A program made the position numbers and the translations under genes. This document shows, one piece after another, positions 1 through 6,114 of a stretch of DNA of 6,400 bases. Where the stretch lies: NCBI GenBank assembly GCA_947458895.1, contig CANHBY010000085.1, positions 1 through 6,400 of the forward strand. Direction: 5' to 3'. How positions within the stretch are numbered: position 1 is the first letter of the stretch; each line of letters starts with the position of its first letter. The notes beneath the pieces are model-generated. The model searched no databases. It had not been told where the DNA came from and was given only the letters and a program-made list of their open reading frames with translations. The stretch comes from Burkholderiales bacterium (GTDB taxonomy: Bacteria > Pseudomonadota > Gammaproteobacteria > Burkholderiales > Burkholderiaceae_C).

Positions 1-288
1 AGCAAACAGGCGAACGTTGGCGTTGGACTCCGAGCCCTGTGGGCCTTGCTTTTGTGCACGCTCAGCGGCGGCATGTAGCGCCACATTGCCCTCGATGTCT
101 GCAGCCAGGTCAATAGACCCCATCGATTTATCCAGCATGACTTGCGCGAGGCTGTCGGACAAGCTCGACAGGTGCCGTCCTTTCTGAATATCAGCCTCCA
201 ACAAGGCCAGAAAACCTTGAATGGCAGGCTCGTCGACCTGCAAACCGCCGACATCGACACCTGTGGGATTGATCAAATCAGCGCTCAT
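1..288 (-). CDS. Uncharacterised third gene of the AbiE operon (5' part only)
   Basis: An uninterrupted frame of 96 codons runs from an ATG at 288-286 to the window edge, so the C-terminus is missing. The ATG lies inside the last codons of abiEii (11-nt overlap, shared bases ATGAGCGCTGA), with a GGAAG ribosome-binding-like sequence about 9 nt upstream, pointing to translational coupling. The protein starts MSADLINPTG. Residues 19-65 look helical, with FLALLEADI at 26-34, and are followed by a hydrophilic Ala/Gln/Ser-rich stretch (71-91). I see no signal peptide, membrane segment or catalytic motif. From memory, residues 19-65 loosely resemble the region after the AbrB-like domain in PrlF-type antitoxins, but no AbrB domain precedes it here, so I do not name it. 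The tight overlap makes a real gene likely; its function is unknown. Confidence 0.7.
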   Translation of the reverse strand, partial: MSADLINPTGVDVGGLQVDEPAIQGFLALLEADIQKGRHLSSLSDSLAQVMLDKSMGSIDLAADIEGNVALHAAAERAQKQGPQGSESNANVRLFA

Positions 289-1291
289 TAATGGCTGCTT
301 CCAAGGAACGAAGACGATCGACGATAGCGTCGAAAGTGGGCGGCTCACCGATGAACATGCCGGCGCCGATCATGCGCTGAAAGTCATCACGCAGGGCGGC
401 CAGAACGGCATCTTGCGGGATCAGCTCGAGCTGACCGGTCAAGCAGGCATCGTAGTTAGCGTAGCTCGCGTTGTAGAAGACCTTCTTGTGTCTCACCACG
501 TCTTCCAGCAGGGCGCGATCCTCTATGGCGGCCTGGCCATGATCACGGTCGGCCAGCATGGCCAAGTCATACCAGTGGCGTGACAGGCGCTGGGCACTGG
601 CACGGAACTCGTTGCGCTGACATTCGACGTGCATCAGCGTGGCTTTTTCCCAGAATGTGCGAGCCGGGGACAAGACGCTCACTGTTGAGCGTGGAAACGC
701 CAGGCCAGTTACGTGCGGCGCGATATCTGGCTCGACGTTGTGTTCAGCATTCGGCTCGGTGATGTTGCGCCCCCCGAACTCGATCAGGACACTGTTGCCC
801 ACATAGTCACCCGGTTTTTCCAGCACACTTGGGTAATGCAGTCGCATTTGCTCGCCGTTCTCACTGAGTTCGAGCCGGAACGCAGCGGCGTTGCTATCAA
901 ACTCAGCCACCAGCGTCTTCTGGATGTGCGGCACCGCAACATCGTAGGCATGGTCGCGCACGAAAGACTTCAAATCCTCGCTGAATTTCTTCAGTCTGGT
1001 CTTGGAGACGCCTTCAGCAAATGGATCGAAAGAGCCGTCGAGGCCCCGGTAGTCGAGCGTAATGTCCACATCCTCGGAAAAACGGGCAATGGCGCCGAAT
1101 ACCTTGGACAGGGAAGTACCGCCTTTGAATGCCATGGGCAGCCGACCGGGCATGGTGAACAGGGTCTGCAGCACCCAGCAGACCCACACATCCTTTTCCA
1201 GCACCACTGGCGAGCGCGCCAGTTGCGGTGCCAGCGCCCGACAAATCTGGGACTGCTCTTGAGCGTCGAGGTGCAGGAAGGATTCAGGCAT
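278..1291 (-). CDS. abiEii: AbiEii-type nucleotidyltransferase toxin
   Basis: This 337-residue protein is the toxin of a type IV AbiE toxin-antitoxin and phage abortive-infection system. The family is a DNA-polymerase-beta-like nucleotidyltransferase; MenT relatives transfer nucleotides to tRNA 3' ends, though the substrate here cannot be read from sequence. The nucleotidyltransferase signature is clear: FKGGTSLSK at residues 55-63, followed by SEDVDI at 72-77, whose Asp74 and Asp76 are the likely metal ligands. Later conserved family motifs are also present: LIEFGGRN (169-176), RTFWEKATLMH (211-221) and RHWYDLAML (238-246). The length is near or slightly above the family norm and no signature is broken, so the enzyme is probably active. 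The ATG start overlaps the antitoxin stop by 8 nt, with only a weak GGCGG ribosome site, consistent with coupled translation. The downstream gene starts within its last codons. Confidence 0.93.
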   Translation of the reverse strand: MPESFLHLDAQEQSQICRALAPQLARSPVVLEKDVWVCWVLQTLFTMPGRLPMAFKGGTSLSKVFGAIARFSEDVDITLDYRGLDGSFDPFAEGVSKTRLKKFSEDLKSFVRDHAYDVAVPHIQKTLVAEFDSNAAAFRLELSENGEQMRLHYPSVLEKPGDYVGNSVLIEFGGRNITEPNAEHNVEPDIAPHVTGLAFPRSTVSVLSPARTFWEKATLMHVECQRNEFRASAQRLSRHWYDLAMLADRDHGQAAIEDRALLEDVVRHKKVFYNASYANYDACLTGQLELIPQDAVLAALRDDFQRMIGAGMFIGEPPTFDAIVDRLRSLEAAINER

Positions 1292-1904
1292 GAGCCGCCG
1301 TCCGTTCGTTGCGGAAGATGGCGTCGCTCATCCAAGCAGGCATTGAGGAAGTCGCCGACTTGAGAACCTCGAATTCGCTCGCGCCCAGCTTGCGCCGAAT
1401 CTTCTCGACGAGGGCAGGTGTCACTTCCGTTTTGCCGAGGTACCACATGGCTGACAGAGCAAGACCTGCCGGTCGGCCAGCCAAGGCCAGCTTACGTTGG
1501 CAGACGTGCTGCAGACGAATTTCCATCTTGCCCACGCGGATTCGCTTCGACGGACCAGATGTCACGAAGACCGACTGCGTTGGAACCTGGGTGGTTAGCT
1601 CAAGCCGAAGGGCTGCTTCCGCACCGTGAACCTGAACGACGGCTCCCGTGGTCTTGGCAACGGCCTCGGCTACCTTCAACGGCTCAGGCATCACCTTGCC
1701 GACAAACCGACTGATCTCCGGGCGCACGAAGACGCCGCGCGTCACGCGTTCGATCATCCCTGCTTTCACCAAGCGCGACAGGTTCTGATCAACGGACGCA
1801 CGTGTGCCGCACTCCAGAAGCACCGTCGGAGTAAAAGGCTCCCCGATCGGTATCCCCTCGATGCGCTGGCGAATCAGCTCGGCAGTCTTGCGGGTCGTTT
1901 CCAT
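1284..1904 (-). CDS. abiEi: AbiEi-type antitoxin / transcriptional autoregulator (DUF6088-like)
   Basis: This 206-residue protein is the antitoxin partner of AbiEii and probably represses its own operon, as known AbiEi proteins do by binding inverted repeats in the promoter. Residues 1-60 form a winged-helix-like DNA-binding domain: a helix-rich segment with NLSRLVKAGMIERVTRGVFV at 41-60, where the wing carries the typical (R/K)G(V/I)(F/Y) pattern. Residues 75-206 match the AbiEi C-terminal domain, including VQVHGAEAALRL (90-101) and the LALAGRPAGLALSAMWYLG stretch (139-157). I chose the ATG at 1904. An in-frame TTG at 1940 would add 12 residues, but that TTG falls in the predicted -35 box. 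No Shine-Dalgarno sequence precedes the ATG, so the mRNA may be leaderless. The gene overlaps abiEii by 8 nt. Confidence 0.88.
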   Translation of the reverse strand: METTRKTAELIRQRIEGIPIGEPFTPTVLLECGTRASVDQNLSRLVKAGMIERVTRGVFVRPEISRFVGKVMPEPLKVAEAVAKTTGAVVQVHGAEAALRLELTTQVPTQSVFVTSGPSKRIRVGKMEIRLQHVCQRKLALAGRPAGLALSAMWYLGKTEVTPALVEKIRRKLGASEFEVLKSATSSMPAWMSDAIFRNERTAAHA

Positions 1905-1911
1905 GTATGAA

Positions 1912-1940
1912 AATGTAGTCGACTTTCTGACAATCTGCAA
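1912..1940 (-). promoter_or_regulatory. Predicted abiE operon promoter with internal palindrome
   Basis: On the minus strand, TTGCAG (1940-1935, 3 of 6 matches to the -35 consensus) is followed after exactly 17 nt by TACATT (1917-1912, 4 of 6 to the -10 consensus). The predicted transcription start falls at or just before the ATG at 1904, which agrees with the missing Shine-Dalgarno. An 8-bp perfect palindrome AGTCGACT (1917-1924) sits at the spacer/-10 junction, a suitable place for an autorepressor such as AbiEi. Only moderate consensus matches; prediction from position and spacing. Confidence 0.4.
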
Positions 1941-2003
1941 GTACCACTACCTGCCAAGGACGATTCACATCGCCTTTGCTTAGCAATGCCAAAAAACAAC
2001 CGC

Positions 2004-2015
2004 TTGATCGATCAA
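2004..2015. repeat. 12-bp perfect palindrome
   Basis: TTGATCGATCAA is identical to its own reverse complement. An overlapping inverted repeat, ATCAAC (2011-2016) with GTTGAT (2026-2031), repeats the same half-site, giving three TTGAT/ATCAA half-sites within 28 nt. It cannot form a normal hairpin because the centre has no loop, so a DNA-binding site for a dimeric protein is more likely than an RNA structure. The cognate protein is unknown; AbiEi would need to act about 100 nt upstream of its start. Confidence 0.45.
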
Positions 2016-2056
2016 CTCGCAACCCGTTGATTTATATAGAGAGAATGCGTGACCCC

Positions 2057-2163
2057 TGCGGACTTCGGGCGGTTTTGCGCCGGACAGAAAGGAGAGAGGA
2101 ATGGCCCGGAGAGAGCGCCATGTGGCCGCAGATTGGTAGCCAGCCAGACTGGCGAAGTCCGCA
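2057..2163. repeat. 107-nt element closed by an 11-bp perfect inverted repeat
   Basis: TGCGGACTTCG (2057-2067) and CGAAGTCCGCA (2153-2163) are exact reverse complements. Between them three smaller hairpins can form: GGCG/CGCC around 2068-2081, ATGGC/GCCAT (2101-2105 with 2117-2121) and GCCAG/CTGGC (2139-2143 with 2149-2153). The whole could fold as a closed multi-branched structure. A purine-rich single-stranded segment lies at 2084-2100. It could be a small structured RNA, a dispersed palindromic repeat, or an island-end relic; I do not recognise a known family. The inverted repeat is directly seen, the interpretation is open. Confidence 0.45.
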
Positions 2164-2215
2164 AGCTTACTCAGCGGTCCGCGCGTGTTCGCGGGGTCTG
2201 GCGGGGGCACATAAG

Positions 2216-2246
2216 AAAAAACCCCAACCGAGAGTGGTTGGGGTTT
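2216..2246 (-). terminator. Intrinsic terminator of tRNA-Phe
   Basis: On the minus strand an 11-bp perfect stem, AAACCCCAACC (2246-2236) with GGTTGGGGTTT (2229-2219) and a 6-nt loop, runs directly into a six-T tract (2221-2216). It starts 7 nt after the CCA end of the tRNA. It should end tRNA-Phe transcripts and any read-through from the two-component operon, isolating the accessory region beyond. The plus-strand T run is only three bases, so it is mainly a minus-strand terminator. Confidence 0.9.
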
Positions 2247-2252
2247 GAATAT

Positions 2253-2328
2253 TGGTGGCCAAGGGCGGAATCGAACCACCGACACGCGGATTTTCAATCC
2301 GCTGCTCTACCGACTGAGCTACTTGGCC
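2253..2328 (-). tRNA. tRNA-Phe (GAA)
   Basis: A complete 76-nt cloverleaf with encoded CCA is present. The acceptor stem is GGCCAAG/CTTGGCC (7 bp), the D-arm is GCTC-AGTCGGTA-GAGC, the anticodon stem is GCGGA/TCCGC around the loop TTGAAAA (anticodon GAA at 2295-2293), the variable loop is GTGTC, and the T-arm is GGTGG-TTCGATT-CCGCC. All stems pair perfectly. It delivers phenylalanine at UUU and UUC codons. The gene lies 52 nt after the response regulator and 7 nt before a strong terminator. Its 3' half is a frequent integration target, and an AbiE defence operon lies just beyond it. Confidence 0.98.
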
Positions 2329-2338
2329 GAAGCCCGAG

Positions 2339-2347
2339 ATTGTACCA
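2339..2347 (-). promoter_or_regulatory. Extended -10 promoter of tRNA-Phe
   Basis: On the minus strand TGGTACAAT (2347-2339) is an extended -10 element: TACAAT matches the consensus at 5 of 6 positions and is preceded by TG plus one base. No convincing -35 hexamer lies 16-19 nt upstream. The following CTCGGGC is a GC-rich discriminator of the kind found in growth-rate and stringently controlled stable-RNA promoters. The expected start lies around 2331-2333, only about 3-5 nt before the mature tRNA 5' end. Confidence 0.6.
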
Positions 2348-2380
2348 GCATCTTGACTTGCCGGGTTGACGCGCCTGAGT

Positions 2381-3088
2381 TCAGACGGTGCTGGTTCGCT
2401 TGTTGCGGGAGAGATCAACCCCCAACTGTTTGAGCTTTCGGTAGAGGTGGGTGCGCTCAAGGCCCGTTTTTTCGGCCACGCGTGTCATGCTGCCGTTTTC
2501 CTGGGCCAGATGAAATTCGAAATAGCTTTTCTCGAAAACATCGCGGGCTTCTCGCAGGGGCCGATCCAGGTCAAAACTTTGGGCTGCCTGGGGGCCGGTG
2601 GGGGGCGATTGAATCATGGGGGCGGCTGGCGCGGCGTGGTGGGCCCCAGCGTGGCTGAGGCTGCCTGCCGTGAAAGAAAAGCCGTCCAGGCGTGCCATGG
2701 CGGACGATACCGGTGTGCGGGGCGCTGGTTTGACCAAGCTTTGCTCCACAGCTCGCAGGAGCTTTTGAAGCGTGATGGGTTTTTCCAGAAACGCCGAGGC
2801 ACCGAACTTGGTGGCCTCGACGGCGGTGTCGATCGTGCCGTGCCCGCTCATCATGATGACGGGCATCGTTAGCAGACCGGACGAGCCCCACTCTTTGAGC
2901 AGGGTGACGCCATCGACATCGGGCATCCAGATGTCAAGCAACACCAGGTCGGGGCGCTGGCGCTCGCGAAAGGCTCTCGCCTGCGCAGCGTTTTCGGCCA
3001 GTTCAACCGCGTGACCTTCGTCCGCCAAAATTTCGGACAAAAGTGCCCGAATTCCCAACTCATCATCAACTACAAGAATGTTAGCCAT
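2381..3088 (-). CDS. ntrX: NtrX-like response regulator lacking the AAA+ domain
   Basis: This 235-residue cytoplasmic regulator is the probable phosphorylation partner of the kinase encoded just upstream. Residues 1-120 form a receiver domain: acidic pocket Asp8/Asp9, phosphoacceptor Asp52 in LLDIWMPDVDG (50-60), Ser81 in MMSGHGT, and Lys103 in EKP. A long Ala/Pro/Ser-rich linker (about 121-174) leads to a Fis-type helix-turn-helix (about 177-224), with RVAEKTGLERTHLYRKLKQL as the recognition region. Classical NtrX has about 450 residues with a sigma54-activating AAA+ ATPase in the middle; here it is absent and the linker is intact, so it should bind DNA without activating sigma54. This short form is, as I recall, usual in Burkholderiales. 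AAGG lies about 5 nt before the ATG, and the kinase stop is 6 nt upstream. Confidence 0.92.
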   Translation of the reverse strand: MANILVVDDELGIRALLSEILADEGHAVELAENAAQARAFRERQRPDLVLLDIWMPDVDGVTLLKEWGSSGLLTMPVIMMSGHGTIDTAVEATKFGASAFLEKPITLQKLLRAVEQSLVKPAPRTPVSSAMARLDGFSFTAGSLSHAGAHHAAPAAPMIQSPPTGPQAAQSFDLDRPLREARDVFEKSYFEFHLAQENGSMTRVAEKTGLERTHLYRKLKQLGVDLSRNKRTSTV

Positions 3089-3094
3089 GGAGCC

Positions 3095-5428
3095 TTATTG
3101 AGACCGCGGTTCAAAAGAATTGTTCACAGCAGGGGTGCTGTGAGGATGAGAAAATTTTGAAAATGATAACGAAACTTGAGCACCTCTGAAGATTGCTGTT
3201 TGATCAGAGGAGGGTTTAGGGTCAATATTGTCTGTCAGAGTTGGGGTCAAATTTGCAATTCTGACTCGGGCGCCATGTTCATCAGCAATTTTTTTGACCA
3301 CGGCCAACCCCAAGCCGGTGCCTTTTGTTTTGGTTGTGACGTAGGGCTCGAAGGCTCGTTTGAGGACCTTGTCGGGGAAGCCTGGGCCGTTGTCTGAAAT
3401 ATCGATGCGCACAGCGCGCAACTCGCCTTGGTCGGAGCGGCTGGCCTCTGTGCGGATGGTCACGAGGCCATCAACGCGCTCAGTGACGGCATCTAGCGCG
3501 TTTTGAAGCAGGTTGTGAATGACTTGTCGGAGTTGGGTGACATCGCCTTCGATGGGGGGGATGTCTTTGCCCAGTTCAGCGCGCAGCGTGCCAGCCTCCT
3601 GGTCGGTGCCGTACAGGGTCAACACTTCACTCACGAGGGCATTGAGATCCACGCTCGTCATTTGGGCGGCGGGCAGGCGGGCGTAGTCTCTGAATTCGTT
3701 GACGAGCGTTTTCATGGCCTGGACCTGATTGACGATGGTGCTCACGCAGCGCACCAGCATCGATTGATCGGCGCCTTCGAGCTTGGCTTCGAGCTTGTGC
3801 TGGAGCCGCTCGGCCGACAGTTGAATGGGGGTGAGGGGGTTTTTGATTTCATGGGCCAGGCGGCGGGCTACTTCGCTCCAGGCCTCACTGCGCTGCGCTG
3901 ACACCACGGCAGAAATGTCGTCAAACACGATCAGCCGTGCGCCCAGGGGCAGGGCGGCGCCACGCACCAGCAAGGTCAAGGGTTCGCGTTCGGGGTCTTG
4001 CGAGGGGGCCTCTAGAACAAAGGCGTCTTGCCATTGATCGCGCTCACCGGCCTCGGGGCTGCTGGCATGTAATTCGAAGCGTTTCCAGACGGCCTGAGCG
4101 AAAGAGGCAAGACCTGGCACCTCATCCAATCGGCGATTTTGGTAGGCGGAGATGGGCAGGCGAATGATACGTGTGGCACCAGGGTTCGCCGTTTGAACTC
4201 GGCCCTCGTGATCGAGCACGATAACGCCTGCAGTGAGGTTGTCGAGGATGGTTTGCAGATTGGTGCGGGCATCTTCCACTTCGGCCACGCTGTGTTGGGC
4301 AATTGCGCGCGCATCGGCGAGTTGTTGGGTCATGTCGGCGAAAGATCGAGTCAGGCCGCCGAGTTCATCGCGTGAGGCGAATATGGGCTTTGAGCTCAAG
4401 TCGCCGGTGGCAACTTGCCGCATCCCCTCAGCCAACAGTAACAGGGGCTGTGCCAGCTGATTGGAGACCGTGACAGCCAGCAACAGGGCCCCGAAGATGG
4501 CCAAGATGAGCGCAAGGGTCAAGGTGCCGATGTACATCTTGCGCAGGCCTGCACGGGCGAGTGATCGCTGCTGGTATTCACGGTAGGCAGATTGAACAGC
4601 CATGGCGTTGTCGGCCAAATCAGGGGGTATCCATTGGGTGACGTAGAGAAAACGGTCTTGGCGGGAGAGTTCGACATCGGTGTCGGGGATGAAGGCCAGT
4701 GCGCGAATGCGCGGTCGGGTGGGTGGGGCTGCATCGGTGTTGGTGCTGCCGTTGCCGCTGTCATCTTCGAGTCCTTCAAGTTGGCTCACGACCTTGGCGC
4801 CGCGAACTTGACGAAGCAGACTTTGCGAGGGTCGCTCTGGCGCCAGCGAGGCTGATGATCGGCCGGCTGTGGCCAGCGCTTGGCCGTTCGAGCCGATGAT
4901 GGCGATGTCTTGTACCGCGAGTTCCTCGCGCAGCCGCTCCAGGGTCAGTACTTGCAGGGCGCCGCGGGTTTCGCTGATTCGTTCGGCGGCGCTGGTGGCT
5001 TTGGCGGCCAATTGGCTGACCTGTGAATCCAGGGTGCTGCGGCCCAGCGCCAGTCCTGCATCCAGTGCGCCCTCGACCTTGACGTCGAACCAACTTTCGA
5101 TGCTTCGTGAAACGAACTGAAAGCTCACGGTGTAAATCAGCACACCGGGCAACACACCGACCAGAGCGAAAAATGCGGCCAGTTTCAGCAGCAACCGGCT
5201 GCCGAATTTGCCGCGGGTGACGCGCAGATAAAGCCGCACCGAGGCGATACCGATGACCAACAGGAGAATACCCGCCACAGCCACGTTCACCCAGAAGAGC
5301 CAGGCGAAGTTGCGCTCGTAAAACGATCGGTTGTTGGTGGCAATGGCCAGCAGGAAGGCCAGAACCAAGCCGGTGCCGGTGGCTGCGACCAATGAAACCA
5401 AAAGGGCCCAGCGAGATGCCTTGGTCAT
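3095..5428 (-). CDS. ntrY: NtrY-like membrane sensor histidine kinase
   Basis: This 777-residue inner-membrane kinase shows the full NtrY layout. Hydrophobic segments lie at about 8-30, 41-65 and 82-105, followed by an extracytoplasmic sensor region (about 106-297) and a fourth membrane segment (about 299-321). Then come HAMP (about 322-375), PAS (about 388-505), and the dimerisation/phosphoacceptor domain with His526 in VARRLAHEIKNPLTPIQLSA, an NtrY hallmark. The ATPase domain has its N box Asn643 (LLQNALDA), G1 DNGPGF (679-684), F box FEPYVTT (693-699) and G2 GTGLGL (703-708). All catalytic motifs are intact. The sensor region carries a Gly/Ser/Asn/Asp-rich loop at 222-239, likely flexible. 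The start lies 4 nt after the DUF4390 stop with no clear ribosome site, so translation is probably coupled. NtrYX systems are linked to nitrogen, redox or envelope control in other bacteria; the signal here is unknown. Confidence 0.95.
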   Translation of the reverse strand: MTKASRWALLVSLVAATGTGLVLAFLLAIATNNRSFYERNFAWLFWVNVAVAGILLLVIGIASVRLYLRVTRGKFGSRLLLKLAAFFALVGVLPGVLIYTVSFQFVSRSIESWFDVKVEGALDAGLALGRSTLDSQVSQLAAKATSAAERISETRGALQVLTLERLREELAVQDIAIIGSNGQALATAGRSSASLAPERPSQSLLRQVRGAKVVSQLEGLEDDSGNGSTNTDAAPPTRPRIRALAFIPDTDVELSRQDRFLYVTQWIPPDLADNAMAVQSAYREYQQRSLARAGLRKMYIGTLTLALILAIFGALLLAVTVSNQLAQPLLLLAEGMRQVATGDLSSKPIFASRDELGGLTRSFADMTQQLADARAIAQHSVAEVEDARTNLQTILDNLTAGVIVLDHEGRVQTANPGATRIIRLPISAYQNRRLDEVPGLASFAQAVWKRFELHASSPEAGERDQWQDAFVLEAPSQDPEREPLTLLVRGAALPLGARLIVFDDISAVVSAQRSEAWSEVARRLAHEIKNPLTPIQLSAERLQHKLEAKLEGADQSMLVRCVSTIVNQVQAMKTLVNEFRDYARLPAAQMTSVDLNALVSEVLTLYGTDQEAGTLRAELGKDIPPIEGDVTQLRQVIHNLLQNALDAVTERVDGLVTIRTEASRSDQGELRAVRIDISDNGPGFPDKVLKRAFEPYVTTKTKGTGLGLAVVKKIADEHGARVRIANLTPTLTDNIDPKPSSDQTAIFRGAQVSLSFSKFSHPHSTPAVNNSFEPRSQ

Positions 5429-5432
5429 GAGG

Positions 5433-6068
5433 TTAATCGAGGGGTGTTGTCAGCGAAGGCAGGCGCTGATTTTTCTGGATGACCAGGGACCAATCCGGCT
5501 GACCGCCCACGCCGATTTGCACCGGCCTGGGCAGCAGGGAAGTGTCTAGCTGGTAGCTGAAGTGAAGGTAGTGCGCGCCTGAAGGGCTGACGTCTGCCGC
5601 CTCCGCGATCTTCCATTGGCTGACTCGTTGGATGACGGCCAGGGCGTCGCTGAGCTGATCAAAGCCCATTTGTGTTCCGCCGAAGCTCACGCGGTATTGG
5701 CGCGTCAGGGGTTGGTAAGACAATCGCCAGGCCTTGGTGACGCGTGACACCTTCTGGTCACGCCAGTACCAGCGCTCGCGAAAGACTTCGGCTTCGACGA
5801 CGAAGTTGAGCGCCACGCCTTTTTGCAAGGCGGCCTCGACGGCTGGGCTGAGCTCGAAGCTGGTCGCGAAATTGAGGTAGTAGCCATCTTCTGATCGCAC
5901 CAGATCGAAGGAGGTGAGCGAATCAGGCCCAGCCAGGCAGGGGGCTGAAAAGAGGCTGAGGCAAAAAACGATGGCCAACCACAGCCGTAGCGGCCGGAAT
6001 CGGCGCGAAAAGTGGCTCTTTACAAAGTGAGCCCTGGGTGTTGGCACGGAAGAAATAGACATCATCAT
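5433..6068 (-). CDS. Exported DUF4390 family protein
   Basis: This 211-residue protein belongs to DUF4390, an uncharacterised family usually encoded just upstream of NtrY/NtrX-like genes in betaproteobacteria. A positively charged N-terminus (RRFRPLR at 22-28) leads into a hydrophobic core (29-45) and a probable signal-peptidase-I site after Ala46 (CLA|G), so the mature part should be periplasmic. Family-like features are FELSPAVEAALQKGVALNF (71-89), ERWYWRD (98-104), RLSYQPLTRQYRVSFGG (115-131) and the terminal DWSL (192-195). The frame stays open upstream to 6377, but that part crosses a terminator hairpin and reads as Cys/His-rich noise, so I start at the ATG triplet cluster (6068, 6065 or 6062). 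No strong ribosome site precedes it. The 4-nt gap to the kinase suggests a shared function, perhaps modulating the sensor; this is inference. Confidence 0.88.
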   Translation of the reverse strand: MMMSISSVPTPRAHFVKSHFSRRFRPLRLWLAIVFCLSLFSAPCLAGPDSLTSFDLVRSEDGYYLNFATSFELSPAVEAALQKGVALNFVVEAEVFRERWYWRDQKVSRVTKAWRLSYQPLTRQYRVSFGGTQMGFDQLSDALAVIQRVSQWKIAEAADVSPSGAHYLHFSYQLDTSLLPRPVQIGVGGQPDWSLVIQKNQRLPSLTTPLD

Positions 6069-6074
6069 CAACCG

Positions 6075-6103
6075 ATTAAAGCACTGAGCCGTTGCGACCT
6101 GAA
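6075..6103 (-). promoter_or_regulatory. Possible promoter of the DUF4390-ntrY-ntrX operon
   Basis: On the minus strand TTTAAT (6080-6075, 5 of 6 to the -10 consensus) lies 17 nt after TTCAGG (6103-6098, 3 of 6 to the -35 consensus). It sits between the terminator-like hairpin and the DUF4390 start, where an operon promoter is expected. The predicted start would fall at the first ATG of the ATG-ATG-ATG cluster, leaving little or no leader and agreeing with the missing ribosome site. The -35 match is weak. Confidence 0.35.
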
Positions 6104-6114
6104 GCGGTGGGCAC

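Larger units (their letters stand above)
1941..2215. other. Gene-free stretch between the abiE promoter and the tRNA-Phe terminator
   Basis: I find no credible gene here on either strand; longer open frames are low-complexity Arg/Pro-rich readings, some of which run through the tRNA. The stretch contains the 12-bp palindrome at 2004-2015, a 6-bp inverted repeat ATCAAC/GTTGAT (2011-2016 and 2026-2031), an AT-rich TTTATATAG box (2031-2039) and the 107-nt inverted-repeat element at 2057-2163. A 12-codon plus-strand mini-frame (ATG at 2101, stop at 2137-2139) follows a strong purine-rich ribosome-site-like sequence (AAAGGAGAGAGGA, 2088-2100), but is too short to call a gene. No integrase fragment is recognisable. 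Confidence 0.5.

Noticed and set aside
713..1363. Long plus-strand open frame (216 codons) opposite the AbiE genes
   Set aside because: It lies entirely antisense to abiEii and the end of abiEi, whose motifs are unmistakable, and its translation has no recognisable domain. It reflects GC-rich codon use on the other strand.
2132..2261. Near repeat ATTGGTAGCCA (2132-2142) versus ATTGGTGGCCA at the tRNA 3' end (2251-2261) as an attachment-site duplication
   Set aside because: Only 10 of 11 bases match and similarity stops at once on both sides. This is short enough to be chance, so no att site is called.
1980..2297. Minus-strand open frame of 105 codons running through part of tRNA-Phe and its terminator
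   Set aside because: It begins inside the tRNA and reads through the terminator hairpin. Its start resembles the usual spurious translation of tRNA sequence, and the rest has no domain.
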